From positions 1 through 64,000 of the forward strand of contig JAYKKM010000498.1 of assembly GCA_035772405.1 (NCBI GenBank): a DNA stretch of 64,000 nt, in the 5' to 3' direction. The notes beneath the pieces were generated by a model. It saw only the letters and a program-made list of their open reading frames with translations, had not been told where the DNA came from and did no database searches. This DNA is from Chrysogorgia sp. JL179-B06. Lineage: Eukaryota > Cnidaria > Anthozoa > Scleralcyonacea > Chrysogorgiidae. The position numbers were made by a program, and so were the translations under genes. The first letter of the stretch is position 1, and the number at the start of each line of letters is the position of its first letter. Below are positions 25,592 to 37,251 of the stretch, one piece after another.

Positions 25592-26388
25592 AGTGCCTAT
25601 GAAACGAAAATTTCGTTGTTGTGATTATATTTTTATCTGCAAGAGCGCGTGAAATGATAGAGTAACGTTATTGACAGATTTTCCATATCTCTTTTCCTTC
25701 TCAAGATATTAAGATTGGTTTGATATTCAAATGAGATACCCTATGACGTCACTGGTTGTACACGACGTATTTACATATTGGAAAATCGTGTATATCTTGA
25801 AGATTATTTAATTAAATCAGTCGAAACGTGGCATGTAGATACAGACGACTAAATGCAATAACACCGTGCACGTTTTATGATTGCCATATTAAATTATTAG
25901 ATTCCAGACCTCATGATTTCGAAAACACAATTGTTTGCATTCTCTTCAGTGGCAACTTTTTTTGAGTTGGTAGTACTTGAGCAGGATTTGACTGACTTAG
26001 TTAATCTGCTCCAACAACATCGATTCGAAAAGGGTTGCCATCAAAGAGAAAACAAACAATTGTCGTTTGGAATTTATGAGGTCTGGAATCTGATAATTTA
26101 CCATGACAACCATGAAGCTTGCACGGTGTTCTTACATTTAGTCGTCTGTATCCACATGAAAAAGTTTCGAGTTATTTCTTTCAATAATCTTCAAGATATA
26201 CACAATTTTCCAATATGTAAATACATTGTATACAACCAGTGACATCATAGGGTATATCATTTGAAATCTTAATATCTTGAGAACGAAAAGAGATATTGAA
26301 ACTGTTCAATAAAGTTACTCTATCATTTCACGAGCTCTTGCAAATAAAAGTATAATCGGAACAACGAAATTTTCGTTTCATAGGCACT
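25592..26388. mobile_element. TTAA-flanked foldback element, about 797 bp
   Basis: Almost the whole element is one inverted repeat. The left arm (25592 to about 25950) matches the complement of the right arm (about 26030 to 26388), beginning AGTGCCTATGAAACGAAA, with scattered substitutions and a loop of about 80 bases. It is flanked by perfect TTAA duplications (25588-25591 and 26389-26392). It could form a very long hairpin. The open stretch 25913-26242 lies inside the repeat and is not a gene. Confidence 0.8.
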
Positions 26389-26637
26389 TTAAGAGCTTTC
26401 TACTTTTTTATAACCATGCAAATATTGTCCAATTATTATAATAGAAATTAACCCTTTCTAGTTCTCGTCAGATCACATTTGAGGGCATCCCCTGTGGCAT
26501 TACTAGACAAACTGAAATACTAAAGTCAGCATCATTCATATTTGTACGGACGAGAATGAGTTAATTGAAACGTTTATTAATAAGTAAAAATTTGGGGATA
26601 TACTTCAAGGTAACAATACATATAGTCTGCCACCGTA

Positions 26638-26716
26638 TTTTACGGTTATTGTTAGGGTTATGGTTAGGATTAGAGTTACGGTTAGGGTTAGGATTAGGGT
26701 TACAGTTGGGGTAGGG
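26638..26716. repeat. Degenerate telomere-like TTAGGG repeat
   Basis: About 80 bases of GTTAGGGTTA, GGTTAGGATTAGAGTTACGG and related variants, at least ten hexamer-like units with substitutions. It resembles an interstitial telomeric repeat on the plus strand. Its degeneracy suggests age. Confidence 0.7.
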
Positions 26717-28370
26717 GTATAAAAAACAGATGGAAACCCGGTCTAGTGTTACCATGAAGTATATACCAAAATTTGTGCCATTTGCACGAGTTAAATTTCA
26801 TGCTATGACATGTTGTGACTGTATGACAAAATGTGCAGTTGTAAAGTTTTCTTAATAAAAACCCTCACAGTCTGGGCAAGAAAGTCAAGCAAGCATGACA
26901 TTTCCTGTAATGATGGCTGGAAGATGTTGAAGATGGAGGACGGCGGGAAGATGGAGAACAGCTGAGGGATGGGATCGGAAATCTATCAGCTGTCCGAATA
27001 TAATGCGATGGAGGTCATAGCAGATGTTGAAAATGGACAAAACGAAGTACTAAATAACAATTAGGTTCAAAACAACTAATTTAATTTTTTATTTGCGGCA
27101 GGTAGAACAAAGAGTGGGCGAGTGGTGAGGACATCAAGCAGAGAAATGCTTTAGATGTTATACAGTAAATTATACATGTCAATAAAACAGACTTTCTAGT
27201 TTGCCCTAATTTGCGAGAGCCATCGTCCTAGCGTTGCCAGATTCTCTACCAGGTGCCATGCAGGTGCTTGTTTTTGTGAAAACGTGAAATGGTCATTTTA
27301 GTCCCCGCGAAATGTGAAATAAATGTTTTTACCTCCATGAAACATGATCCAGACCCCCTTTACCACCCTCAATAAACGGTAAACCGTGAAAAATTGTTGG
27401 TACTCTAGGTACTAGTATAGTGCCCTATACCCCCGCCCCCAAAATGTCTTTCATTTCTCACCATGATTTTGTGGTATATTTGCTTAATATAGCCTTACAC
27501 CCATCATACGCCTCTTTGTTCCCACAGTTGGATATCCTTTTACCACTACCCAAATGATGAACTATTTCGATTTTGCAAAAAGTGTGGATACATCAGGCGT
27601 CGAGTCGCCGCTCCCAATACTTTGCCAACTACGTTTCATATTCCCTCTATCGGTCAACGCATCCGATCTTTGTAAAATCAATCCCTTTCCACTGCTTACA
27701 GCCAAGCAGAAGCGATTCTTAAAGGCTGAATTGGAACGCTTCCTCCTTGGTCTCCAGGGGGAAAGACCCTCTTCGACGCCATCCTCTTGATGCCTATAAA
27801 TCGTCGAACGGTCTTTATTTTTGTTAAAATATCAAAAAATTCTACAGGCGGGATATACTAGTTTCGAAAAAAATGGTGTAGAGAAGCAAAAGGCCTATCC
27901 AACAAGGTGCTGAACGATCTATAGTCGATTTAAAGTCCGATATTGAAGAAACTAAACAGCCAATAAACATTTAAATATAATTTTTTTGCTGGATACGATA
28001 TTCTACGAATTTATTAAAAAGTAATAGCTCTATAATATATTTAATACATTTTAATACGAAATATTTCATTAAATAGCATTTTTTTGAGAAAAGACGAAAA
28101 TTCGATTTGTGACGTCACCAATGTCACAATATTTCGGTATGTATTGTTAAAAAGGGCATTCCAAGCGCTATCGAATGATACATAGCACGTGGAGGCAAAA
28201 TGCGCTGGGTACGAGGTTGCGCAATACCATGATCACCTCGGTTTCTTTTGTTCTCATTGGGAATTTAATAGCTAATCTCCCCCAAACAGGGGAAATTTCT
28301 ATGATGGAAGTATCATCATGGGATTCTATTGAGGCGGCATTGTCGTCTTCATGTTCATTGCTTTCAGTGC
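26717..28370. other. No firmly recognisable gene (about 1.65 kb)
   Basis: Contains a possible exon after the TTCCCACAG acceptor at 27520-27528 (WISFYHYPNDELFRFCKKCG, with a single CxxC pair), but it soon reaches a stop and a second frame takes over (PLLTAKQKRFLKAELERFLL). I cannot assign it. The rest is AT-rich with chance ORFs. Confidence 0.3.
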
Positions 28371-28378
28371 ACGGTAAA

Positions 28379-29200
28379 TTAAGAGCTGGTAAGGATATGT
28401 ACGGAATGAAAGGACTTCTGAATTGAAAAGATCTGTTGTTGTAATATTTTTTGTTCTGATTTTAGCAATGAAATCGAACCTACTGTATATTTGTTCTGCA
28501 TATCACTGTCTATCTGAGACAATTCGTTAAGTTTATTTGAGACATTTTTCTCGTCATTTTGATGGTATTGTAGTACCCTCTCCATTTCTTCTTCAAGCAT
28601 TTGCTTCTCTTCTTTACTCCTTCGAAGAAGATGCTGCATATCTATAGCTTGTCATCGGATTGAATGAGGAATAGACATTTCTGGGGCACTGCAGGCCTGA
28701 TTTTCGAAAACGGTTTCTTGTAATTCCTCCTTTTGAAAAAGATCGATGGAAAGCGCTTGAATGCTGCATTTTGTTTCCTCTTTCAGCAATTCTCGCGATA
28801 CACTGTACTCAGCGAGCATCTGCTTGAGCTTCTTGTTGCACTTTTTAATTTGCTTTTCGAGCTTTTTCGACAACGCATGACCATCTGGAAAACAAACAGG
28901 ATTTTCGGTACTTTTAACATCCAGGCGAGGCTTAGCCTGGCAACAAGTGGGTGTGGTAACAGCGCACAAGAAATGATTTGCAACCAAATATTTCGCAGTC
29001 AGATTCATGCATATTTACCGGAGTATTTTTCTTTCAATTTCAATAGAAAAATACGCTCTTGATAAGCAGGCTTAATTTTTTCATGAAGTTCCTTGCATTT
29101 TTTCAATATCTCCATTTGAAGCTGGTTTTTACATTGGTCGTCGTTTGTTGTCCAGCGTGCAGATACTCCGTTGTCTTTCGATTTCTTTTAGATCTTTATC
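28379..29200 (-). CDS. Coiled-coil protein exons, possibly the tail of a KDZ-type transposase gene
   Basis: Two minus-strand stretches encode long charged helices: HALSKKLEKQIKKCNKKLKQ, then ELLKEETKCSIQALSIDLF (28.65-28.9 kb), and HLLRRSKEEKQMLEEEMERV, then LQYHQNDEKNVSNKLNEL (28.4-28.64 kb). A further stretch (LDKDLKEIERQRS) lies near 29180. The heptad-like pattern predicts coiled coil. Similar tails follow the catalytic domain of KDZ (Kyakuja/Dileera/Zisupton) transposases in cnidarians, but the catalytic part is not present. Host gene or relic cannot be separated. Confidence 0.35.
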
Positions 29201-30030
29201 CAATCTGAAAATATTACAAGGCTTTCGTTGCTTCCGCAATTTACAGTTTTTATCATGATAATATAAATATCGTGTTATATTTGTGGGGCAATTGTATGCA
29301 TGGAATACCTTGTAATCTTCTTCACCACTTCAGTTATGGCATCTTGTTGTAAAGATCCTTCTGCAGACAAGGTGCATCTATAAAATCAATATTTGACATT
29401 TCAAATACATGCAAATTAATTATTGGTAATATCATGTCAAAGTTAACTATATCCTAAACTATATCCAAAAATCAACTATATAGTCAAACCTCAAAGAATA
29501 ATAAATCTTTAATTTCCCCATGTATACTGGTACCCAGTTGGCAATGGTCTGTGTACTAGGTGGGAAATTTGTAGCTCCAACCTGACTCATGCTATTTCCT
29601 GCTTCTGCATTCTCTATATGGGAAATTATTTAAAAAATCACAAGTCAATAGCATCTGTTGTATAACAAGCAATTAGTATATTATTAAGGAACCACATGAT
29701 ATTGAGGGATGTTAGTGATTATATGCACCGAAAGCCGAGAGAGGGTTTGTTTTTCAACTTTTTGCTTTTCAACCTTACCTGTGGCTGTACCACAGGAAAC
29801 AAGTCGACGTTTCTGTTTCTGCCAACTTGTCAATAATAAGTTCTGTTAAAGCCACAATATAAATCAATAAAATATTTCAGCTATCACTGAAGAGGATATT
29901 GTAATATAAAGAGACTCAAAAACAAAATGGTTGACATAACAAGAAGAGATTATTATGCTAATACTATACTAATTATATCACATCTTTCCCTTCTTTTTTT
30001 TTAAAGTTTTCTTGCTATTAAACCTATATA
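29201..30030. other. No recognisable gene (about 0.8 kb)
   Basis: AT-rich, with stops in all frames. It may include introns of the coiled-coil gene or the non-coding end of the DIRS element that follows. Confidence 0.3.
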
Positions 30031-30672
30031 ATATCCTAATTTTGTCTACACTATTCATCAATAACGACACAGTTATTCAGGAACAACCTGTTTATTTTGG
30101 ATTAACCTTTCACTTTGTGTATTTTAACATTTCATCGCAACTGCTTACAATATTTATTGCTGAGCGAGACACGAAAACCATAAAAACCTTTTAGGAAAAA
30201 TATGGAACGTGTTCTCCAACCAATGCTGCAGCAAGGCTTTGGAGGTTAAAGCTCTTATTATATATCAAGATATGAAAGTATCTTATAAATTTAGGTTTAT
30301 GTACAATTGAGATTTCAGTAAAATTATACATTATACCAGTAATCCAACTTCTGGTCCGACCTGAAAATATACAATGCAAAATTTACAAATTTACAAATGC
30401 ATTTCAACTTCTATATGGGTAAAAATACATGATGAATATGTTAAGTTGATATTATCAACTCTCTTAAAACAATACAGCTAGGAGTGGGTTGTGGCCTAGA
30501 ATGCTGTCCTTGTGCTATACTTGCCCTTATACACTCTCCTATAGCTCACCACGTGATGCTCACCACGTGATGCTCCCATGCCGCCAAAATAATAATTTCT
30601 GTCTAACTCATTTACATTCATATGACAGAAATTTATCAATTTTGTCTACACTACTCATCAATAACGACACAG

Positions 30673-31789
30673 TTATTCAGGAAACAACCTGTTTATTTTG
30701 GATATGCGACCAGCAACCCGCAGCAGTATATACATTACAAATAACCTAGAAGTCAAAGTTTGGGCTTGATGCGGACTTATAAGGGATGTCCTGTTTGAAG
30801 AAACTTCCAACTTCTTTACTAGTTCATCATCAATATAGATATTCTTGGAAGACGCAGATTTCCATCTACCATGCCTTTGCAGCAACCGGAATTGGCCGCT
30901 AATGTAGCGCCGCCGGATCTGAGTGAATGCGTGCTGAAGGATTTGCTACTATGCCAGTCAAATCTGTTTTGAGTTGTTCTCTAATAATATAACTAATAAC
31001 TAATGTCTATCATCCTTTACCAGACAATGCCTTAACTTTGTTTTGACCATTGGTCTGAAAATGAATTTCTTACAATCTACTGGAACAGATAATCTGAATA
31101 AATAACGCTTAAGTAGTTGTACTGGAGAATTGGAGGATGAAGATTCATTAATATAAGAACTTCATTTCCCTCCCTAAGTTGATCGTTCTTGCTTTTAGGT
31201 ATTGTAATGTTCAAATAGCCAACATTAAATTGTAAATCACTTCTTCTGATGCGAATAAGGTCGTCGAAACGTAACAATGCGGAGAAGGCTAAAAGAGTAC
31301 ATGCATACATTTCTAAGCTCTAGAAGATTATCTAAATTTGCCCGCGCGATAACTCGATTGAGCTGATCCAGTGTAAGTGGCTCTTTGCTATGGATCTTAC
31401 GCGTGCCGAGAGACCTTAACACCTTCTGTAACAAGTTGTACGAGAGGGTTATCAGTCAGGGAAGGTATGCCGGATAGATGATGAGCCCATTTAATTGCAT
31501 AAACAGCTGCATCGACCAAGTGACATTACCCAGTAGATTCCATCATATGTTGTAAATACAGAGCCACATGCGCAGGTTCTGCAGGTAAATATTTAAAGTT
31601 TGTATGCTTATCTGCAAACTCTTTCCATCTTTGCAATGATCTAAGGTATGTGTTCACAGTGCTTGGCGCTCTGGATGCTAATACAGTGCATTTCATTCTC
31701 TCTGCCAAAGTGGATAGATCATCATGGCTAATATGTGAGAGGTCGCGCCGAAATCCTTCACCAAAGATATCTGTGTAAACATAAATCAT
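30673..31789 (-). pseudogene. DIRS tyrosine recombinase, degraded
   Basis: N-terminal SAM-like domain: LASRAPSTVNTYLRSLQRWK, then AEPAHVALYLQHMM (31.53-31.79 kb). Then SKEPLTLDQLNRVIARANL, LAFSALLRFDDLIRIRRSDL (first catalytic Arg region) and ITIPKSKNDQLREGNEV (31.1-31.4 kb), and finally LQRHGRWKSASSKNIYIDD (about 30.8 kb), holding the second Arg and a candidate nucleophile Tyr. Frame changes lie between the pieces. The protein would insert circular DNA copies without target duplication. Confidence 0.65.
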
Positions 31790-32062
31790 GAATCATATAC
31801 CAAGAAGACATTAATATGTAGAGTACCATAGACTCATAGTTTCAACATGTTTGAAAACAAAACAGTGATTTATCGAGTACCATAGACTCATTCTTTTACA
31901 CAATATATATATAATATATATATTTAAACTTGTCTTAGGAAAACCATAATTACTAAATTGCACATAATTAATTTTTGACACATATATTACACATGCCTGC
32001 CTTACTGGTACAAAAACCTTGTTTGGCAATACGTGGTTTGAAACTAAACGAGATACAAAGGG

Positions 32063-33542
32063 CTACAAGGGAAACACCGGATAGGATCCACAAAACATGG
32101 GATTCTTAGCTTTGCCTCTAATAATTAAATCACAGTTCCTATTATTTAATATTTCCCAGCCTTGTACCCAAGAATTCCAATGTATGCCGTCATCACAGAA
32201 GAGAGTCCAAAATACGGATGATTTCCAGTAAGGTATAACCAGACTTCCTGTGGCCTTTGAGGCTTTGAGATGCACAAGAACTTTGGGAATCAAAGTTGTT
32301 GGTGGAAACAGCCAATTGTTTTCATGTCCCAATTCTGACTAAACGCGTCAATGGCTTCTGATTCTGCTTGATAGAACCTGGAATTAAATCTTTTAAGTTT
32401 TGTGTTATAAACACAGGCGAAGCGATCAATGGTATATGGACCACATTGTGAATCTAGTTTGTTGAAAACATAGTCATTAATAGTATAATCGTCATAGTCT
32501 ATAATTCTGCTGACAGAGTCAGCTTCAGTATTAAGATCCCTAGGAATCCACTTAATATCTATTGATATATTATTTTTTAACGCATATAGTAAACAGTTCT
32601 AAAACTAAGTCTTGTGGCTGTTTAACTTTACTGCCATTGTCTACTATAGAGACTACACTTTGGTTATCAGTAAACCACACTACTGTACGGTTTAACAACT
32701 CTAACCTAAAACCTCTAACGCAATGCGAACGGCTTTCAATTCTCTCCATGTGGAACTTTGCAACTTTTCCTATTCCGACCAGTTATTGAGATATTTTCTT
32801 CACCTCATCTGTATCTAAAATTGCCCCACAGGCAACACTGGATGTGTCGGAATAAACTACTGTAACCGGGAGAACTTTTTCTATCCATAACTGTTTTTGA
32901 TTAAGTTGCATTACGTTATCTTTCCAAAATCGCAACTCGTTTAAAGCGGATGAATCTAATTTTACATAACCAGACCAAGATGAACAACTGTTAATTATCT
33001 TATATGTTGCTCGAGTCATTAAACGTACAATATTTCCAACTGCTGTTTGCAATGATATAATTTGACCTACAATCGATGCTAATTGCTTCACGGAATTAAT
33101 TTGCCATGTCGTTTTTCGACAATGTCATTGATAGACGCAACTAGTTTACAAATTCGCTTGTGAGTTGCCTTGATATACCCGAACTTCGTGTTTATTATAT
33201 AACCAAGCCAGGTAAGCTCTTGTACCGGATCCCAATGGGATTTGACTTCATTTACAATAAATCCACACTTTAGTAAATCTGCATGAACAATTATGCAAAT
33301 ATCTTAGCTTGGTTTTGAGTTCTTCCGGAACCTAAACCATCATCAAGAAATATTCCAATGGGTATGCCCTGACTACGCCATGATTTCGATAATGGTTTAA
33401 ACAATTTTGTGAAGACAAATGGGGTAGGACTTAGTCCAAAAGGCAAAACGCAGAATTCAAAATATCGTGTAACTGACTTATCAAAAGACCAAGCGAAACT
33501 CAGGTACTTCCTATGTTCTGGAAATATCCGACTTAATATCAA
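32063..33542 (-). pseudogene. DIRS reverse transcriptase / RNase H, degraded
   Basis: Segments in order: SRIFPEHRKYLSFAW, YFEFCVLPFGLSPTPFVFTK and IGIFLDDG (RT catalytic box, the first Asp pair of LDDG) at 33.3-33.54 kb; a thumb-like WLGYIINTKFGYIKA near 33.18 kb; the RNase H region with SGYVKLDSSALNELRFW and VVYSDTSSVACGAIL (first catalytic Asp) at 32.8-33.1 kb; then NWLFPPTTLIPKVLVHLKAS and LVIPYWKSSVFW (32.1-32.33 kb). The VLPFGLS-P-VFTK signature is typical of DIRS RTs. Three frame breaks are present. Confidence 0.65.
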
Positions 33543-34184
33543 AATTAAACATAAAATAATCTTTATCGAAAATCGTAATGTTGGTCTGAATATCTTCGCA
33601 TTTAAATTTTTGTTATTTTTGTTCGCATTTAAATTATTCTGTCCAATGAAGGGTGTCGGTAATTCAATAAACGGGATCTTATATCCACACGTAATAACAT
33701 CAAGAATGAATTTTGATGCCCCTATATCGTTCTAATACTCAATAAACTTCTTAAGTCTACCTCTAACTGCAAATTCAGAAACTTGGTAAGCTTTAACTAA
33801 AAAATGCGTGCGTAGGGTAAGCACGCATTTTAGGAGATCTGCTATTACTTGGCTAATTTTTATCCAATTTCTCTCAAATTTTCGGTGAATGTAGCCAGGA
33901 AGACGAAGCATAACATGGTGTTATCAAATACAACAAGAAAGAAGAACGTTTCTAGATATCCCCGCAAGTTTAAAATTTTCGAACCTTCGCGCCGCGATCA
34001 ACGTTAAGCGTAGGTTTCACTAAAGACCTGTGAAACTATCATTTTTACACTTCTCGAAGATTGTTCTCAAAAACGGTGTTCGCATTTTGTTGTTGCTTTG
34101 GGGGTTAAATTGTTAGAGCATAATTACGGTGGCCCGTAAGGGACGCCTTCTTGTTTGAAGGGAGCAGCGTTCGATAGAAATAGA

Positions 34185-34323
34185 CCTGATCCGTAGAAAA
34201 CAGGCCTGCTCCGTAGAAAACAGGCCTGCTCCGTAGAAAACAGGCCTGCTCCGTAGAACATAGGCCTACTCCGTAGAAAATAGGCCTGCTCCGTAGAAAA
34301 TAGACCTGCTCCGTAGAAATAAG
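34185..34323. repeat. 20-bp minisatellite, seven units
   Basis: Seven tandem 20-bp units, consensus CCTGCTCCGTAGAAAACAGG, beginning at 34185, 34205, 34225, 34245, 34265, 34285 and 34305. The inner units are identical and the outer ones carry one to three changes. Because 20 is not a multiple of three, all frames stay open and give spurious repetitive peptides on the minus strand. Confidence 0.9.
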
Positions 34324-34420
34324 AAAATGCACGCTTTAATAACAATAGGGACTGGGGCCAGTCTCGTGGTGATCAAAAATTCAAAATGGCGTTTGGTGGA
34401 TGATGAATCAGTGATTTGAA

Positions 34421-34508
34421 TGGCGGAATTTTGCCAGCGTTGTGGTACGAAATATGCTAATGATTTGGCAAAATTTTGTCATAACTGTGGCACACATGCC
34501 CCGCGAGG
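34421..34508 (+). CDS. First exon of a G2E3-like gene: double zinc-ribbon start
   Basis: ATG at 34421 opens MAEFCQRCGTKYANDLAKFC, then HNCGTHAPR, and ends at a strong GTAAGA donor at 34509. Two CxxC pairs spaced 13 residues apart form a zinc-ribbon-like module. In cnidarian and fish genes of this type such a ribbon precedes a SYEEFR region, a UBZ-like finger and a HECT domain. The downstream exon at 35393 fits that order, but phases do not join directly, so an exon between them is probably missing from my reading. Confidence 0.5.
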
Positions 34509-34659
34509 TAAGACGACTTAATTTATCGTTTTTGTTTACAACCAGAAATTTCTAGATTGTTTGGTTCCTTGTCTTTGAAGCATGCCTTTTATAAAATAGT
34601 ATTTATAATACAGTGAAATTTTTCATGCAAATGTACTGCTGCGAGACAAGTTGCACAAA

Positions 34660-35236
34660 CCATTGCATGTGTTAACATGCCATGCAATTAATAGTCAAGA
34701 TTGTTGGGAGATACATGTTGATATATATATAACTCCTGTTTTAATGGAACTTCACTGGTTACCAGTTGAGAAGCGCATAGAGTTTAAGATTCTGCTATAT
34801 ACGTACAAAGTAGTGAATGGTATGGCACCAACCTATCTTGAAGAACTTTTAGATCTATACAGACCAGGACGCAGCCTTAGATCAGAGAATAAGCAGTTAC
34901 TGAAGACGCAATCTTATAATTTAAAATCTTACGGCTATAGAGCATTTTCTGTGTGCGCCCCTCAGCTCTGGAATGCCCTTCCATTAGAGCTGAAGGGCTG
35001 TCAATCTGTAACTAGTTTTAAAAAGGCTCTGAAGACGTTTTTATTCAAGGAAACATATTTTTAACTATTTTAACTTGGCTTAACTTTTTAACTTGATTTT
35101 TAGATTTCTGTATTTTTAGAGTAATAATTATTCGATTATTTATATGTAATAGATTTAGACATGTGTAGATGTGAAGTGCTTTTGGACTTTTAAGGAATTA
35201 GCGCTATAGAAATAAATTATTATTATTATTATTATT
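34660..35236 (+). mobile_element. LINE 3' end with (ATT)n tail
   Basis: Encodes the C-terminal RT tail: LHWLPVEKRIEFKILLYTYK, VVNGMAPTYLEELLDLY, YGYRAFSVCAPQLWNALPL, then SFKKALKTFLF and a stop at 35064. A non-coding tail ends in an ATT microsatellite at 35214-35236. It is uninterrupted over about 110 codons, so fairly young. It lies in the intron between the exons of the G2E3-like gene. Confidence 0.75.
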
Positions 35237-35392
35237 GATGTTGCATTAAATTGCTGTATAATTGCTGGCACGTTGCAAAATTATTATTGGTGCTACAGTA
35301 ATATACAGTATACTCCACCTGCTAGTGCTTTTTACAATTGTGCAATAAACTGTATCTGACGCTTAACTTTTCTTCATTTAAACATTATTCAG

Positions 35393-35980
35393 GAGATTAT
35401 CAAAATCTACTTTGTCATACGAGGACTTTAGAAGGAGAACTAAAGCAACCAGAACAAAGAAGATTCCATCTAGCAAAAAAGCCAAGTTGGTGTTGTGGAA
35501 GCAGATGATGGGAAGAACACTCCCACTAATGATAAAATCCACTTGCCATGTCCAGGACCTCCTTCAAGCAGCTGTGGAGAAACAAGCAAAATATTTTAAA
35601 CAGTTCAACAAACATTCCAAACACATTCTCCTTTACCCCGATCATAGTATAATACAGAAATTGCCTGGGAGTTCTGACAATTTCGTACTGAGTGAGTACA
35701 AGAAAGATCTTGGCAAAGCTTACTCAAAGCTATATTTTTATCTATGTAGCACATTGGATTTTGAAAGAAGTAAACAATCTGCAGAATCAGATGACGACAA
35801 CTCAGTATTTCACACTGAAAAGAAAGAGCTGTGTCAAGATGGTAACGTTGATACTGTCATTAAGATCAGCGATGATGAGAATGAAAGTAAATCTAAGGAA
35901 ATGGCATGTTGTCCAACATGCTTCAATATGTTTTCCCTGCATGAAATTGAGGGACATGCTAGTGATTGTGTTGACATTTG
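35393..35980 (+). CDS. G2E3-like gene, exon with SYEEF region and UBZ-like zinc finger
   Basis: After a TTATTCAG acceptor the exon encodes LSKSTLSYEDFRRRTKATR, a basic stretch, a region ending LLYPDHSIIQKLPGSSDNF, then YLCSTLDFERSKQS, an acidic linker with SDDENES, and a UBZ-like finger CCPTCFNMFSLHEIEGHASD. The exon probably ends near 35980 at a weak GTGTTT donor, although the frame stays open to 36065. In related genes a HECT ubiquitin-ligase domain follows; none is seen before the LINE at 36.36 kb. Function would be ubiquitin transfer if the HECT part exists elsewhere. Confidence 0.5.
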
Positions 35981-36379
35981 GTGTTTCACCTCTCGGTCTG
36001 GAAGCTACTTTTTTATTGAAGGGACATGCAATCGGGATATCCTTGTGTACCACGATCTACTATAAATTTCTGTATTAACTGCTTTAATCGATCGTTTAAT
36101 AATATACGCAGAGTCAAACTAAAATGACAATAAAATGAAGTATTTAACATATAAACAGTTCAGTGTTCCACTATATCAAGCATTTATACTCACAATCTTG
36201 TGGCACTATCGTCGGTTAGGCACAAGGAATCCTATATTTTCTTATTATTTTATATATCACAAATTTACGTTCGCTCAGCGAGAATAATCTGTCTTCTTGA
36301 TACTGTCCGTAGACTCGACCCCAGTCTTCCTCGACTAGACCTTTATGCCTATTGGTTAATAAGTGTCTTTTGGCGCAAA

Positions 36380-36941
36380 CTACTTATACCGTGCAAACCA
36401 CTCCCCTACAGTCCTTTTAGAGGATCTTGTTGTCACTCCTGAATACTTGTTGCTCACTGGAGACTTCAACTTCCATATGGATGTCCCTTCTGACCCTAAT
36501 ACAGTAAAGTTTAATGACCTGCTGGAGTCTGCTGGATTACAGCAATGGATCGAGGGTCCAACACATCGTTGTGGCCACACCCTGGATCTCATAATCGATC
36601 GCCACGAGGGGACTAGGTTATTGTCTTCCTTCGAAACAGTAACTGATTTACCATCTGACCACTATGCCGTCGTTGGTTCCCTTGATTTTCCTAGACCACT
36701 TTTTACGAAAAGATCTATCAAACGTCGTAATCTAAAGCTTTTGGAACACACACAATGGCCAACTGACCTGGCTGAATTGCGAGACTGCAGTTCGTTGTCT
36801 GATGTGAATGCCATGACTGAGCTTTTCAATAGTGTTTTACGAAATGCCCTGGATAAACATGCACCTGTAAGGACATATTCTATCAGACTTCGCCCAAGTT
36901 CGCCTTGGTATACTGCTAATTTACGAGAGTTGATTAGTTAA
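36380..36941 (+). pseudogene. LINE AP-endonuclease domain fragment
   Basis: Encodes EYLLLTGDFNFHMDVPSDPN, then GLQQWIEGPTHRCGHTLDL, and TDLPSDHYAVVGSLDF. These are the GDFN, TH-xGHxLDLI and SDH motifs of the endonuclease that nicks target DNA for non-LTR retrotransposons. The linker to the RT domain follows (LDKHAPVRTYSIRLRPSSPW). The first third of the endonuclease and the RT are missing. Confidence 0.7.
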
Positions 36942-37251
36942 AAAAGTTAAAAATTATTAGAAACAGTTTATTTCTAATATATAGTTTCTATAGATTCATA
37001 ATGTATTCTAAGACAAATTTCTGACATGTTGAGTCAATGCCACTGATAGTCTGACACTGTCGCTGTACCCCATTCTCTTTATTATAATTTTAAACTATAA
37101 ACCTTATATTGTTTTTTAGCCTTTTTAGATTTTAGAATGAATACTATAGAAAGTCAAGTTCTACATTCGGACAGCTGAGGCCCACATGGCCCCTGCTTAC
37201 CGGAGACAGCTAGGTCTCTTGTAATAGTAGGAAATAATTATGACATCTTAC

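Larger units (their letters stand above)
30038..33800 (-). mobile_element. DIRS retrotransposon (RT, RNase H, tyrosine recombinase)
   Basis: On the minus strand, from 33.6 kb downward, come a reverse transcriptase, an RNase H and then a tyrosine recombinase. These are the defining parts of DIRS elements, which integrate with a recombinase instead of a DDE integrase. A 66-bp sequence is repeated directly at 30038-30103 and 30638-30704, consistent with the split or internal repeats of DIRS/Ngaro elements. A perfect 11-bp hairpin at 33801-33831 lies at the other side. Coding regions are broken by several stops and frame changes. Exact ends are not defined. Confidence 0.65.

Noticed and set aside
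25913..26242. 109-codon plus-strand ORF
   Set aside because: Lies inside the loop and right arm of the TTAA foldback element; no domain.
34105..34345. Repetitive minus-strand ORFs with YGAGLFSTEQA-type repeats
   Set aside because: They are products of the 20-bp minisatellite, which is open in several frames; not a protein gene and not a CRISPR array (no spacers).
35802..36053. Minus-strand ORF opposite the G2E3-like exon
   Set aside because: Shadow frame of the plus-strand exon with no motif of its own.
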